Positions 1 to 10,590 of a stretch of DNA of 64,000 nucleotides are shown here, in pieces. Position 1 is the first letter of the stretch, and every line of letters begins with the position of its first letter. Source of the stretch: Falsirhodobacter halotolerans (GTDB lineage Bacteria; Pseudomonadota; Alphaproteobacteria; Rhodobacterales; Rhodobacteraceae). Both the position numbers and the translations under genes were made by a program. The notes beneath the pieces were generated by a model, which was not told the DNA's origin, searched no databases, and worked only from the letters and a program-made list of their open reading frames with translations. The DNA lies in contig NZ_JALJAZ010000002.1 of NCBI RefSeq assembly GCF_022899245.1, positions 124,001 to 188,000 of the forward strand, written 5' to 3'.

Positions 1-2526
1 CAGTTGAACGCGTTCCTGAAGGCGCGGGGGTATGTCTTTCCGCCCGCCGTCTCCACGGGCTCGCGCGCCACGCTGGGGGGGATGGTGGCGACCGACGCCT
101 CGGGCAAGGGGTCGCGCCGCTACGGGCGGACCTCGGATTATCTGGTGTCGGCCGAGGTGGTTCTGGCGGATGGCCGGCCCGCCACGGTGGGCGATCTGGC
201 GGCGGACGCGCCGTTGCCGCCCGGCCCGCTGGGTCAGGCGGCGGCGCTGCTGCGCGATCGGCTGCCCGCGCTTTCGGGCGACATCGCCCGGGTCTTTCCG
301 CCGATGAATCGCGGCCTCACCGGCTATAACCTTGACGAGGTGCGGGGGCCGAACGGGGAATTGCGTTTGACCAAGCTGCTGGCGGGGTCCGAGGGAACGC
401 TGGCCGTGGCCACCGCGCTGGACCTGCGGGTGGTGAAGCTGCCGAAACATTTCGGCATCGCCATCATCGGCTATGCCGACAGTCTGGTGGCGCTTGGCGC
501 CGTGGCGGACCTTTTGCCCGCCGACCCCGACGCGATCGAGTTTCTGGACGACCGGACCGTGCATCTGGGCAAGACCTCGCCCGCCTGGCCGGTGCTGGAA
601 CCCGTTCTGGGGGCGGATCTGGCCTCCAGCGGCGGGTATCTGTTCGCCGAAGTGTCGGCGGACACGCCCGAAGCGGTGGCCGACCGGCTGGCGGCGGTGG
701 AGCGCGCGGCCCTGGCCGCCACGACCCGCGCCACGGGCCTGATCGCGACGCAGGACGCGGCCGTGATGGCGGCGTTGAACGGGCTGCGCAAGGACGCGGT
801 CGGTCTGATGGGCAAGGGCAAGGGGGCGTTCAAGGGCGTGGCCTTCGTCGAGGATGCCGCCGTCCCGCCCGAAAACCTTGTCGCCTTCGTCGCGGGGTTT
901 CGCGACATTCTGGACGCGCATGGCCTGGAATACGGCATGTATGGCCATGCCGATGTGGGGTGCGTGCATGTGCGCCCGCTGATGGACATGCGGCGGCCCG
1001 AACATCGCGCGAAGATCCGCCCGATCTCGGACGCGGTGGCCGATCTTGCGCGGGCGCAGAACGGGCTGATCTGGGGCGAACACGGCAAGGGGGTGCGCGG
1101 CGAATATGTGGAGCTGTATTTCGGCCCCGACCTGTTTGCCTTTCTGCGCCGGATCAAGGCAGCGTTCGACCCGGCCAACCGGCTGAACCCCGGCAAGCTG
1201 GTCACCGCCTTCGGCACCGATCTGGCCGTGGACCGCATCGACGCCATCCCCTTTCGCGGCGCGCGCGACGAACGCATCGCGGGGCACACGGCCTTCGCCA
1301 AGGCCAGCGAGTGCAACGGCAACGGCGCCTGTTTCCACTGGGACAGCGCGAATGAGATGTGCCCCTCCTACAAGGCGACGCGCGATCGGGTGCAATCGCC
1401 CAAGGGGCGCGCGGCGTTGATCCGCGACTGGCTGGACATCCGCGACACCGGCGGCGATGCGGCCCCGGCTGCCGACGCGCTGGCGGCCTCGCTTGCCACC
1501 TGCCTGTCGTGCAAGGCCTGCACCTCGCAATGCCCGGTCCATGTGGACATCCCCACCCTGAAGGCGGAGTTTCTGGCCGACCGTTATGCCCACCGGTCGC
1601 GCCCGCTGCGCGATCGGTTGGTGCGGCACATGGAGGCCCTGACCCTTGTGGCCGCGCGGGTTCCGCGTCTGGCCAATCTGGGGATGGCGATTGCGCAGGG
1701 CGGGCTGGCGCGCGCCTTCGGGCTGGTGGATCTGCCGCGCTTCGGAGTGCGGGGGTTGGAGGCGCGGATGCGCGCGGCGGGCGCGCGCCGTCTGGCCCCG
1801 GGCGAGGGCTTGCCCGCCGGGGTGGACCGCGACAACGCCGCCCTCCTTGTCTGCGACAGTTTCCTCGGCCCGTTCGAGCCGGAGGTGCTGGAAAGCGCCG
1901 CGCGGGTGCTGGCGCGGCTGGGGGTTCAGGTGTTCCACACCCCCATCCAGCGCAATGGCAAGGCGGCGCAGGTGCGGGGATATCTGGACGCGTTCCGCGC
2001 CACGCGCGACGCCGCCGTGGCCCGCATCGACGCCTATGCCGCACTCGGGGTGCCGCTGGTAACGGTGGAGCCGGCGGTGACCATGCTCTACCGGCAGGAT
2101 TACAAGCTGGAGGAGGGGGTTCTGACCTCGCTCGATCGGGTGCTCATGTCCTTGGCCGACCGGATGCCCACGGGGGCGGGGGCGCGGTTCCGCCTGATCG
2201 GGCATTGCACCGAAACCTCGGCCGATCCGGGGAACCTCACGCGCTGGCAGCGGATTTTCGCCGCCGCCGGTCTGGCCCTGACCCCGCAGCGGGCGGGCTG
2301 TTGCGGCATGGCGGGCATGTTCGGCCACGAGGCGGAGAACCGCGCCCTGTCCCGACAGGTGTTCGACCTTGACTGGGCCGAAAAGATCGGCGCGGGCGAC
2401 GAGGTTCTGGCGACCGGATTTTCCTGCCGGGGGCAGGCCGAACGCTTTGCGGGCGCCCGCCTGCGCCACCCGGTTCAGGCGCTGGAGGCGGCGCTGCGGG
2501 TTGGAACGGGCGGCGCGGGCGGGTAA
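1..2526 (+). CDS. FAD-binding and Fe-S cluster-binding oxidoreductase, YdiJ / D-2-hydroxyacid dehydrogenase type (5' end missing)
   Basis: The reading frame is open from the first base, so the true start lies upstream; the family is usually about 950-1020 residues and 841 are present. The visible part begins inside the FAD-binding domain (the GMVATDASGKGSRRYG stretch) and continues through the FAD-oxidase C-terminal domain with its GEHGKG motif. It then enters an Fe-S part with CNGNGACF...CPSY and CLSCKACTSQCP cysteine clusters, and ends in a CCG-type domain containing GCCGMAG. Proteins with this order, such as E. coli YdiJ, oxidise D-2-hydroxyacids (D-2-hydroxyglutarate, D-lactate) and pass electrons on through the Fe-S centres. 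The exact substrate cannot be read from the sequence. The next gene starts 30 bp downstream on the same strand. Confidence 0.88.
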   Translation, partial: QLNAFLKARGYVFPPAVSTGSRATLGGMVATDASGKGSRRYGRTSDYLVSAEVVLADGRPATVGDLAADAPLPPGPLGQAAALLRDRLPALSGDIARVFPPMNRGLTGYNLDEVRGPNGELRLTKLLAGSEGTLAVATALDLRVVKLPKHFGIAIIGYADSLVALGAVADLLPADPDAIEFLDDRTVHLGKTSPAWPVLEPVLGADLASSGGYLFAEVSADTPEAVADRLAAVERAALAATTRATGLIATQDAAVMAALNGLRKDAVGLMGKGKGAFKGVAFVEDAAVPPENLVAFVAGFRDILDAHGLEYGMYGHADVGCVHVRPLMDMRRPEHRAKIRPISDAVADLARAQNGLIWGEHGKGVRGEYVELYFGPDLFAFLRRIKAAFDPANRLNPGKLVTAFGTDLAVDRIDAIPFRGARDERIAGHTAFAKASECNGNGACFHWDSANEMCPSYKATRDRVQSPKGRAALIRDWLDIRDTGGDAAPAADALAASLATCLSCKACTSQCPVHVDIPTLKAEFLADRYAHRSRPLRDRLVRHMEALTLVAARVPRLANLGMAIAQGGLARAFGLVDLPRFGVRGLEARMRAAGARRLAPGEGLPAGVDRDNAALLVCDSFLGPFEPEVLESAARVLARLGVQVFHTPIQRNGKAAQVRGYLDAFRATRDAAVARIDAYAALGVPLVTVEPAVTMLYRQDYKLEEGVLTSLDRVLMSLADRMPTGAGARFRLIGHCTETSADPGNLTRWQRIFAAAGLALTPQRAGCCGMAGMFGHEAENRALSRQVFDLDWAEKIGAGDEVLATGFSCRGQAERFAGARLRHPVQALEAALRVGTGGAGG

Positions 2527-2556
2527 GATGGCAAAAGAAACGAGTCAGGTCCGGTC

Positions 2557-2835
2557 ATGATGAAATCCCTCGCCCTTCTTCCCGTTCTTCTGATCGTCGC
2601 CGGATGCGCGACGGGCACCGGCGTCGTGGTGCGGGATGCGGGCCCCGACGATCTGTTGAAGCTGCGGGCCGGTCCGGGGCTTGGTTACAAGATCCTGATG
2701 GGGCTGCCGGACGGCACGAAACTGACCCGCCGGGAATGCGTGACCGAGGTGGGGCAGCTGTGGTGCCGCGTGGCGCTGGCGGATGCGCCGGGCGTGACGG
2801 GCTATGTCTCGGCCGATTACCTGTCGGCGCGCTGA
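2557..2835 (+). CDS. Small SH3-domain lipoprotein
   Basis: The 92-residue product begins with a short hydrophobic signal (MMKSLALLPVLLIVAGC) ending in a lipobox VAGC, so it is probably lipid-modified at Cys17 and held on the periplasmic side of a membrane. The rest resembles a bacterial SH3 (SH3b) module, with the typical LKLRAGPGLGYKIL and LWCRVALADAPGVTGYVSADYL stretches. SH3b modules in exported proteins often contact peptidoglycan, but no ligand can be assigned here. It follows the dehydrogenase by 30 bp and converges on the LysR gene, whose stop lies 8 bp beyond. Confidence 0.75.
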   Translation: MMKSLALLPVLLIVAGCATGTGVVVRDAGPDDLLKLRAGPGLGYKILMGLPDGTKLTRRECVTEVGQLWCRVALADAPGVTGYVSADYLSAR

Positions 2836-2842
2836 GGGGCGC

Positions 2843-3769
2843 TCACAGCACGATCCCCGGAAAATGGGCGGCGTCGGCGGCCTCGTGGCAATGGTCGATG
2901 AAGGCCTGGATCGTGCGCGACACATGGGCCGCGCGCGACATCGCGATCCCCAGCCGCAATGGCGGGACCGGGGTGTCAAGCGGGATGAACTTCAGGACGC
3001 GGCCATCCATCGACGTTTCCTGTACCGTGCGCATGTTGTTGATCCCGAACCCGTATCCGTTCGCGACAAGGCTGCGCTGGACCGAGATGTCGGTCGTGCG
3101 TTCGGCGATGCGCGGGCGCTGCCCCGTGGCCCGGAACAGCGACAGGAAGTAATCCGAGCTGTGGGGCATATCCAGAAGGACCATGTCATGCGCGATCAGA
3201 TCGTCCGCCGTCACGCGGCGGGCCCCCGCCAGCGGGTGATCGACATCGACCATGACATAGGGCGGCAGCGTCAGCAGCGGGTGGAAGGTCACATCGCTGG
3301 GCAAGGCAAGGTCATAGGTCAGCGCCAGATCCACGCGTGAGGCGCCGAGCGCGTCGAAGATCTGCGCCTGATCCAGTTCGACCTGACTGAAATCCACGCT
3401 TTCGAACCGCCCTTCGAAGCTGCGGCGCAGTTGCGGGACCATCAGTTGCACGAAGGTGCGCAGGCAGCCCACCCGAAGCGATCCGCGCACGCTGTCTGTA
3501 TAGATCTGCGCCAGGTCGTTCAGCTTGCCCGCGCTGTCCAGAACGACGCGGGCCTGTTCCATGAATCGCTCTCCGGTGGGGGTCAGGGCGGATCCTTGCG
3601 CGTGGCGGCGGGTGAAAAGCTGCACGCCGAACCCCGCCTCCAGCTGCGCGATGGCCGAGGACATGGAGGGCGCGGTGACGTTCACCTTTTCGGCGGCCAG
3701 CGCGATGCTGCCCGCCTCGCCCACGGCGATGAAATATTCCAGCTGCCGAAGGGTGAATCTGAGCGGCAT
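2843..3769 (-). CDS. LysR-family transcriptional regulator
   Basis: A 308-residue LysR-type regulator. The N-terminal winged helix-turn-helix reads FTLRQLEYFIAVGEAGSIALAAEKVNVTAPSMSSAIAQLE (residues about 4-43 when quoted as two pieces around the recognition helix), and a LysR substrate-binding domain covers residues about 90-300. The start at 3769 is preferred over an in-frame upstream start at 3889 because GGGAGG sits a few bases before it and the family begins with MxLRxTLRQLEYF. It is the last gene of the minus-strand operon that begins with the PotD-like binding protein, so it is probably made together with the genes it controls. Target and inducer are unknown. Confidence 0.88.
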   Translation of the reverse strand: MPLRFTLRQLEYFIAVGEAGSIALAAEKVNVTAPSMSSAIAQLEAGFGVQLFTRRHAQGSALTPTGERFMEQARVVLDSAGKLNDLAQIYTDSVRGSLRVGCLRTFVQLMVPQLRRSFEGRFESVDFSQVELDQAQIFDALGASRVDLALTYDLALPSDVTFHPLLTLPPYVMVDVDHPLAGARRVTADDLIAHDMVLLDMPHSSDYFLSLFRATGQRPRIAERTTDISVQRSLVANGYGFGINNMRTVQETSMDGRVLKFIPLDTPVPPLRLGIAMSRAAHVSRTIQAFIDHCHEAADAAHFPGIVL

Positions 3770-3785
3770 GTGAACCTCCCCCGAT

Positions 3786-4460
3786 CTAGGCGTCGCCCGG
3801 CACACCATAGGACGGCGCGGCCCCGGGCGACAGGGCGCGGGTGACATAGGCGTCCATCTGCGGGGCATAGACGCGCCACGCGTCTTCAAGGGCGGCGATG
3901 GGGCAGGCCTCGGTCCAGTCGATGCGCAGATCGACCAGCGGCCAGCTTTGGCGGTCCACCACCAGAAGGCCCGCCGAATGGACCGGCCCCGCCTCGCCCC
4001 CCGCGTCCAGACCGGCCCGCAGCGCCCCCATCAGGCGCGCGCCCAGATGCCCGTCGCTGGCGGCAAAGGCCTGCACCATCACTTCGGCCACCCCGGCATC
4101 GGCCAGAAGATTTCCCGCCGCCGCCGTGTCGCGCGCCTGCGCCTCGGACCAGAGCCCAAGGACGTTCGGGCCGGAATAGATGGCGCTTTCCCCCGATCTG
4201 CCGACCGCCAGCACCTGACGATAGGCCATGTCGGCCCCGCCGCGTTCCAGAATGGACAGCGCCTCGGCCGCGGTGGCGCCGCGCGCCATCAGGTCCAGCG
4301 CGTGGGGGCCAAGGCGCGGATCCGTCACGTTCTGGGTCGCCACCGCCCCCACACCGCTGCGCGCGAACGCACAGCGCGCCGCCACCGCGGGCGAGGAGGA
4401 GGAGATGGCGACGCCGAACATGCCTGTGTCCGGGCAATGGCCGATGATGGAAAACGTCAT
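3786..4460 (-). CDS. DUF1028 family protein (Ntn-hydrolase-like fold)
   Basis: The 224-residue protein begins MTFSIIGHCPDTGMFGVAIS and continues with AVAARCAFARSGVGAVATQN and RLGPHALDLMARGATAAEAL, the conserved opening of DUF1028 proteins, which are predicted members of the Ntn-hydrolase superfamily. Their biochemical activity is not established. Start 4460 is chosen over an in-frame start at 4496 because the family starts right at MTFSI. It lies between the RidA-family gene (46 bp upstream) and the LysR gene (16 bp downstream). From memory, DUF1028 and Rid proteins are often neighbours, which would suggest a shared clean-up or hydrolytic role. Confidence 0.8.
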   Translation of the reverse strand: MTFSIIGHCPDTGMFGVAISSSSPAVAARCAFARSGVGAVATQNVTDPRLGPHALDLMARGATAAEALSILERGGADMAYRQVLAVGRSGESAIYSGPNVLGLWSEAQARDTAAAGNLLADAGVAEVMVQAFAASDGHLGARLMGALRAGLDAGGEAGPVHSAGLLVVDRQSWPLVDLRIDWTEACPIAALEDAWRVYAPQMDAYVTRALSPGAAPSYGVPGDA

Positions 4461-4506
4461 GGAAAACACCTGTGGCGCGGGCGCGCCCCCTTGCAAATGG
4501 GCCGCT

Positions 4507-4923
4507 TCAATCCGGGATGACGGCGGTCGCTTCGATCTCGACCAGCCATTCGGGCCGCGCCAGCGCCACGACCGTCAGGCCGGTGCAGACCGGAAACACG
4601 CCCCGGATGTATTCACCCATCGTGCGATAGACCGCCTCGCGGTGGCGGACATCGGTCAGATAGACGACCAGCTTGGTGACATGGGCCATCTCGCCGCCGC
4701 ATTCCTCGACCAGTTGGCGGATGTTCTGCATGACCTTGTGGGTCTGTTCCACCGGATCGCTGCTGGCCAGATTGACGGCGGTGTCCAGATCCTGCGGGCA
4801 CTGGCCCCGCAGGAAGATCGTCGTGCCCCCCTTGGCCACCACCGCCTGCGACAGATCGTTGTCGAGGTTCTGTTCGGGATAGGTGTCCTTGGTGTTGAAC
4901 TTGCGGTGCCGAAGATGGGCCAT
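4507..4923 (-). CDS. RidA/YjgF/UK114-family protein lacking the canonical catalytic arginine
   Basis: At 138 residues with the motif VEECGGEMAHVTKLVVYLTD and the terminal VEIEATAVI, this is a Rid-family protein, a small trimeric fold. In the classical enamine/imine deaminase the substrate carboxylate is held by an Arg in FPARSxVxV. Here the aligned segment reads FPVCTGLTVVAL, with Cys113 in place of that Arg. It is therefore unlikely to be a standard RidA deaminase and may belong to another Rid subgroup. It sits 26 bp after the GST gene and 46 bp before the DUF1028 gene in the same operon. Confidence 0.83.
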   Translation of the reverse strand: MAHLRHRKFNTKDTYPEQNLDNDLSQAVVAKGGTTIFLRGQCPQDLDTAVNLASSDPVEQTHKVMQNIRQLVEECGGEMAHVTKLVVYLTDVRHREAVYRTMGEYIRGVFPVCTGLTVVALARPEWLVEIEATAVIPD

Positions 4924-4949
4924 GGGTCGTGTCTTTCGTTGAAGGGAGG

Positions 4950-5555
4950 TCAGGCGGTGGGGCGGGTCGCGACCATGGACGGGCGGGCGTCGAACGCCGC
5001 GTGCCAGTCGGCCAGCGCGCCGCGTCCGGCCCGCCAGTCCAGATCGGAGAAACGGAAATCCATCCAGCCCAGGGCACAGGCGGCGGAAATCGCGCCGATG
5101 TCGTGGCAGGCGGGGTCGGGAATGTCGGTGTTCATGGCGTCCAGCGCGTCGAACGCCTTTTCGCGCTGCTTGTCGGTCCAGGCGGACCAGCGCAGGTTTT
5201 CGGGCCGCGCGACATGTTCATAGCGGATCAGGATCAGCGCATCCATCAGGCCATCGGCCAGCGCCTGTCGGCGCAGCGCGGTCCAGCGGGCGGGGCCGGG
5301 GGCCGGAAACAGGCCGCCGCCGCCCAGATGGTCCAGATATTCGCAGATGACGCGGCTGTCATAAAGGGCCGTGCCGTCTTCGGTCAGGGCGGCGGGAACC
5401 TTGGCCAGCGGGTTGGCGGCCTGGATGCGGGTGTCGCGCTCCACCGGGTGGGCGGCAGTGGACTGCCGTTCGATCCGGTCCTGAAGGCCGTGTTCGTGGG
5501 CCGTGACCATCACCTTGCGCACGAAGGGCGATGCGGGGCCGTAATAGAGTTTCAT
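4950..5555 (-). CDS. Glutathione S-transferase family protein
   Basis: A 201-residue GST. The thioredoxin-like N-terminal domain starts MKLYYGPASPFVRKVMVTA, with Ser9 in the usual thiol-activating position and the cis-proline region at NPLAKVPAALTEDG. YDSRVICEYLDH follows (the glutathione gamma-glutamyl contact region), then an all-helical C-terminal domain. Start 5555 has a GGAGAG ribosome-binding site and overlaps the stop of the quinone oxidoreductase gene by ATGA, so the two are probably translationally coupled. The substrate is unknown; the context suggests detoxification of electrophilic intermediates. Confidence 0.87.
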   Translation of the reverse strand: MKLYYGPASPFVRKVMVTAHEHGLQDRIERQSTAAHPVERDTRIQAANPLAKVPAALTEDGTALYDSRVICEYLDHLGGGGLFPAPGPARWTALRRQALADGLMDALILIRYEHVARPENLRWSAWTDKQREKAFDALDAMNTDIPDPACHDIGAISAACALGWMDFRFSDLDWRAGRGALADWHAAFDARPSMVATRPTA

Positions 5556-6546
5556 GCCGTCTCTCCTTGCAATGTCAGGGCGATCTTGCCGAAATTCGTG
5601 CCGCTTTCCAGAAAACTGTGCGCTTGGGCGGCGTGGTTCAGCGGGAAGGCGCGCGACAGGACGGGCATCACCCGCCCCGGACCGATCAGCGGCAGAAGAT
5701 GCGTGCGCACGGCAGAGGCGATGGCCGCCTTTTCCGCGTCGGATTTCGGCCGCAGGGTGGAGGAGCTGAGCCAGAGCCCCTTGCGCATCACCAGACCCAG
5801 ATCGACCGGCGCGATCATCCCCGTCATGAACGACAGCCCGATATGCCGCCCGCCGGGGGCCAGACATTCCAGATGCCGGTTGATCGCGTCGCCCCCAAGG
5901 ATGTCCAGCACGACATCGACGCCGCGCCCGTCGGTCAGCCGCCGCACCTCGGCCACCAGATCGGCCTGGCGGTAATCGATGGCGCGCGCGCCCAACGCCT
6001 CGGCTTCGGCGCATTTCGCAGGGCCCCCGGCGGTGACGATCACGCGGGCGCCCCAGGCGCGGGCCAGTTGCGCCGCCAGCGTGCCGATGCCGCTGCTGCC
6101 CCCTTGGATAAGAACCGTCTGGCCGGGGGCCAGCGCCCCCCGATCGAACAGGTTGTGCCAGATGGTGAACAGGCCTTCGGGCAGGATCGCGGCCTGGATC
6201 ATGTCCAGCCCCTCGGGCACGGGCAGGCAGTGATCGGCGCGGGCCACGGCCCAACCGGCATAGCCGCCCGCAGGAACCAGCGCCATGACGGGTGTGCCGA
6301 TGCGGGCCGCGTCCACGTCCGGCCCGACGGCGGTGATGTGGCCTGCCACCTCAAGCCCCAGAATGTCGGACAGATGGGCGGGGGCGGGCAAAACGCCCGA
6401 GCGTTGCATGATGTCGGGGCGATTGACCCCGGCGGCGGCGACCCGGATCAGCACCTCGCCCGCCCCGGGGGTGGGGATGGGGCGGGTGACGGGGGTCAGC
6501 ACCTCGGGGCCGCCGGGATGGGTGGCGATGATTGCGGGCATGGTCG

Positions 6547-6550
<4 letters not shown>
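5552..6550 (-). CDS. NAD(P)H quinone oxidoreductase, PIG3/zeta-crystallin type
   Basis: A 332-residue zinc-independent medium-chain dehydrogenase. It has the N-terminal GroES-like part (AAGVNRPDIMQRSG), the nucleotide-binding Rossmann segment IQGGSSGIGTLAAQLARAWG, and no structural-zinc cysteine cluster. The family reduces quinones or activated double bonds with NADPH. Start 6550 gives an ATGA overlap with the upstream ABC ATPase gene; an in-frame ATG also exists at 6541. The gene is fused translationally into the transporter operon, so its substrate may be derived from the imported compound. Confidence 0.87.
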
Positions 6551-7642
<1,092 letters not shown>

Positions 7643-7653
<11 letters not shown>

Positions 7654-8452
7654 TGAGAACCTTTTCAAGACGGAAGAACCTATGGACGATCATCAGGATC
7701 GCGGCGACCACGAGGACATAGATGACCGAGACGGCCGCCAGCGTGGGATCGGCGTATTCGCGGACGTAGTTGTACATCGCGACGGGCAGGGTCTGCGTGC
7801 TCTGGTTCACCACGAACAGCGAGGCGGTGAATTCGTTGAACGACAGGATGGCCGCGAACAGCCCCCCCGACACCAGCCCCGGCACCAGAAGCGGCAGGGT
7901 GACGGTGCGCAGCACATGGGCGGGCGTGCCGCCCAGGCTTTCGGCCGCCTGTTCATACCGCCGCTCGAAATTCTGAAGCGAGACATAGACCGAGCGGACG
8001 ACGAAGGGCAGGACGATGATCACATGCGTCGCCACCACCAGCCCCAGCGACCGGGGCATCGACACCGCCGCGGACAAAACCAGAAGCCCCAGCCCGATGG
8101 TGAAGTTCGGGATGATCAGCGGCGACATCAGAACCGCGTTCAGCGTGCGTTTCAGCGCGAAGTCATAGCGGTCGATGACATAGGCGAAGCCCGCCCCCGC
8201 GATCAGCGCGATCGCCGCGCCCATCCCGGCGATCTTCAGCGAATTGCGCAGGCCCGCGCCGAAATCGCGGTATTCGAAGGCGTTGGCATACCAGCGCAGC
8301 GACCACGCCTTGGGCGGAAAGGACAAGATCGCCCCGTCGTTGAACGACGCGATGGCCACGACGACGAAAGGCAGCAGCACGAAGGCCAGAATGGCCCCCA
8401 GAACGATGCGCCCGCCCCAGTCCAGCAGATGATCGAGTGCGGTCTTTTTCAT
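7643..8452 (-). CDS. ABC transporter permease, PotC type
   Basis: A 269-residue inner-membrane permease with about six hydrophobic segments and the EAA-type cytoplasmic loop EQAAESLGGTPAHVLRTVTLPLL that contacts the ATPase. It starts MKKTALDHLLDWGGRIVLGA. Start 8452 overlaps the stop of the PotB-like gene in an ATGA arrangement, which argues against the much longer upstream reading frame. It is the second permease half of the transporter. Confidence 0.9.
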
Positions 8453-9306
8453 GCGCCATGCCCTCCCAGACGCTCCAACCGGCGGATACCCGTGTTGAAG
8501 ACGGTCAGCACGGCGATGGTGAACAGGAGGCCCACCAGCGACAAGGACGCCGCCAGAGGGAAATTGAACGAGGCGAACCCCACCTGATAGACGAGGGTGG
8601 AGATGGTCTGCACCTGCCCCCCGCCGATGATCTGCGGCGTGGCGAAGGCCGAAAACGTCCAGGCGAAGGCGGTGGAGGTGGCCGCCACGATCCCCGGAAC
8701 CGACAGGGGCAACGTCACCGTGACGAAGCGCCGGATGCGCCCCGCCCCCAGCGAACTGGCCGCGCGTTCCAGATTGCGATCGATATGGGCCAGCGCCGCC
8801 GCCAGCATCACCACCACGATGGGCAGCGTGAAATGCACAAGGGCGATGACCACGCCCGTCATGGTGAACATGAACGCGATCGGCCGGTCGATCAGCCCCA
8901 GATCCATCAGGATCGCGTTGACGAAGCCGCGATTGCCCAGAACGATCATCCACGAATAGGTGCGCACGATTTCCCCCAGAAACAGCGGCGTGAGGGAGAT
9001 GAGAAGAATGGCGCTGCGCAGTTTGGCCGACCGCGCCCGCACCATGGCATAGGCCAGCGGATACCCGATCAGCAGCGTGAACAGCGCGGTCCAGGCGCAC
9101 AGAAGGACGGTGTTCACGAAGGCCTGCCCATAGACCGCCTTCCACAACGTGGTGAAATTGTCGAACGTCAGGCCGCCGGGGTCCAGCGCGCCCGGCACAT
9201 GCGCGCGAAAGCTGTATTGCACGATGGCCAGAAAGGACGCCGCGATCCCGATCGCGATCAGGACCGAGGGCAGGGCGAACCAACCGAGAAAGGGGCGCGT
9301 CGTCAT
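8449..9306 (-). CDS. ABC transporter permease, PotB type
   Basis: A 285-residue permease beginning MTTRPFLGWFALPSVLIAIG, with about six transmembrane stretches and the coupling loop ERAASSLGAGRIRRFVTVTLPLSVPG. It pairs with the PotC-like subunit, with which it overlaps by 4 bp. It is separated from the upstream binding-protein gene by 58 bp containing a strong stem-loop, an arrangement that usually lowers permease relative to binding-protein expression. Confidence 0.9.
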   Translation of the reverse strand: MTTRPFLGWFALPSVLIAIGIAASFLAIVQYSFRAHVPGALDPGGLTFDNFTTLWKAVYGQAFVNTVLLCAWTALFTLLIGYPLAYAMVRARSAKLRSAILLISLTPLFLGEIVRTYSWMIVLGNRGFVNAILMDLGLIDRPIAFMFTMTGVVIALVHFTLPIVVVMLAAALAHIDRNLERAASSLGAGRIRRFVTVTLPLSVPGIVAATSTAFAWTFSAFATPQIIGGGQVQTISTLVYQVGFASFNFPLAASLSLVGLLFTIAVLTVFNTGIRRLERLGGHGA

Positions 9307-9330
9307 GCGGGATACAAGGCTCCGGCTGGG

Positions 9331-9354
9331 GCGGCCCGGGGGGAACCGGGCCGC
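9331..9354 (-). terminator. Intercistronic stem-loop between binding-protein and permease genes
   Basis: GCGGCCCGG and CCGGGCCGC form a perfect 9-bp stem around a 6-base loop. The stem sits 11 bp after the stop of the PotD-like gene and 25 bp before the next start. No U-run follows, so it is more likely an mRNA-stabilising or partially terminating element than a full terminator. Confidence 0.7.
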
Positions 9355-9364
9355 AAGGGTGGGA

Positions 9365-10390
9365 TCAGTTCGCGGCGATCATGTTTTCCGAGAACCACTG
9401 GCGCCATTCGCCGATCTTTTCGGCCCGGAATTCGTTGGGGATGACCAGCGTCTGGGTCGCCCATTGTTCGGGGGTCGTGAAGATGCCGGGAAGGGCGGCC
9501 AGTTCCTCGGACAGTTCGACATTCGACACGACGGGGCTGCCCTTCTTGATCTCGGCGATCTGGGCCTGCACCTCGGGGTCGAGGGCGGCGTTGATGAACT
9601 GATAGGCCAGATCCTGCTTGTCCGATCCGGCGGTGATGCCCATCGTATCCACGCCCAGAACCGCGCCTTCGGACGGGATCGCCAGTTCCACGTCCAGCCC
9701 CTGGGACTGCATGTGATAGGCGTTCATCGACAACAGGACCTGCACCGGCGTTTCGCCCGTGGACAAAAGCTGCTGCGAGTTGGCGTCGTTGGTATAGAAG
9801 GCGCGCAGGTTCGGTTTCAGCGCCAGAAGCTTGTCCTCGGCCTGCTGCCAGTCCTCGATCTCCACCCCTTCCAGCTTGGCCGCGACGGCGATGATGTGGG
9901 ACGGGTCGAAATCGGGCAGGGCGACCATGCCCTCCAGCTCGGGCGACCACAGGTCGTTCCAGCTGTCAAAGCTCACCCCTTCGGGCAGCATGTCGGGCAG
10001 ATAGCCGATGGTATAGACATAGGCCCAGGCCCCGATATGCGACGGGCTGATCTTTGCCTGTTCCACCAGATTGGCGGCGTTGGGGATCTTGGACATGTCC
10101 AGATCCTCGAACAGGCCCTGATTGCGATAGAGCCAGCCGACATGCGAGGTGGTGAAGGTGACGTCGCTTTCGGGCGTGTCGCGGCTGAGGTTGGCCTGGT
10201 TCAGACGGTCGATGGTGCCGCCGGTGATGAACTCGACCTCGACGCCGGTGTCTTCGGTGAACTTCTTGGCGATGGTGTCGGCGATCAGGTCGCGGAAGCT
10301 GCCGCCCCAGCTGCTGACGACCAGCGTTTCGGCATGGGCGGCGGGGGCGATGAGGCCGATGGTGGCCGCGGTCAAAAGAAGGCGTTTCAT
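9365..10390 (-). CDS. ABC transporter substrate-binding protein, PotD type
   Basis: The 341-residue protein starts with a Sec signal peptide (MKRLLLTAATIGLIAPAAHA, cleavage after about residue 20). The mature part begins ETLVVSSWGGSFRDLIADT, the usual opening of the spermidine/putrescine-type family (SBP_bac_8). It would capture the ligand in the periplasm and deliver it to the PotB/PotC-like permeases. It is the first gene of the nine-gene operon, so the promoter should lie in the 200 bp upstream; I could not identify it confidently. Ligand identity is open; polyamines are one option among several. Confidence 0.9.
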   Translation of the reverse strand: MKRLLLTAATIGLIAPAAHAETLVVSSWGGSFRDLIADTIAKKFTEDTGVEVEFITGGTIDRLNQANLSRDTPESDVTFTTSHVGWLYRNQGLFEDLDMSKIPNAANLVEQAKISPSHIGAWAYVYTIGYLPDMLPEGVSFDSWNDLWSPELEGMVALPDFDPSHIIAVAAKLEGVEIEDWQQAEDKLLALKPNLRAFYTNDANSQQLLSTGETPVQVLLSMNAYHMQSQGLDVELAIPSEGAVLGVDTMGITAGSDKQDLAYQFINAALDPEVQAQIAEIKKGSPVVSNVELSEELAALPGIFTTPEQWATQTLVIPNEFRAEKIGEWRQWFSENMIAAN

Positions 10391-10590
10391 GGCGGGGATC
10401 CTCTGTTGGGCCGATGGGGCGGATGTCGATCCGACCCTAGGGGGGTGGCCGGGGCGGGGCGTATCTGAAAATGCCTTTCCATTGCGAAGGTTCGGGGCGC
10501 AGTTTGAGGCAAGTCTCCGAAAAGCTGGATATTTTCCGATGGCGCGTCCGCGGCCTTGTGGTGCGGACGCCCATCATCCGGGCGGTCTGC

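Noticed and set aside
10391-10590. Promoter in the 200-bp gap before the PotD-like gene
   Set aside because: The operon must start here, but no -35/-10 pair with sensible spacing was clear enough to call.
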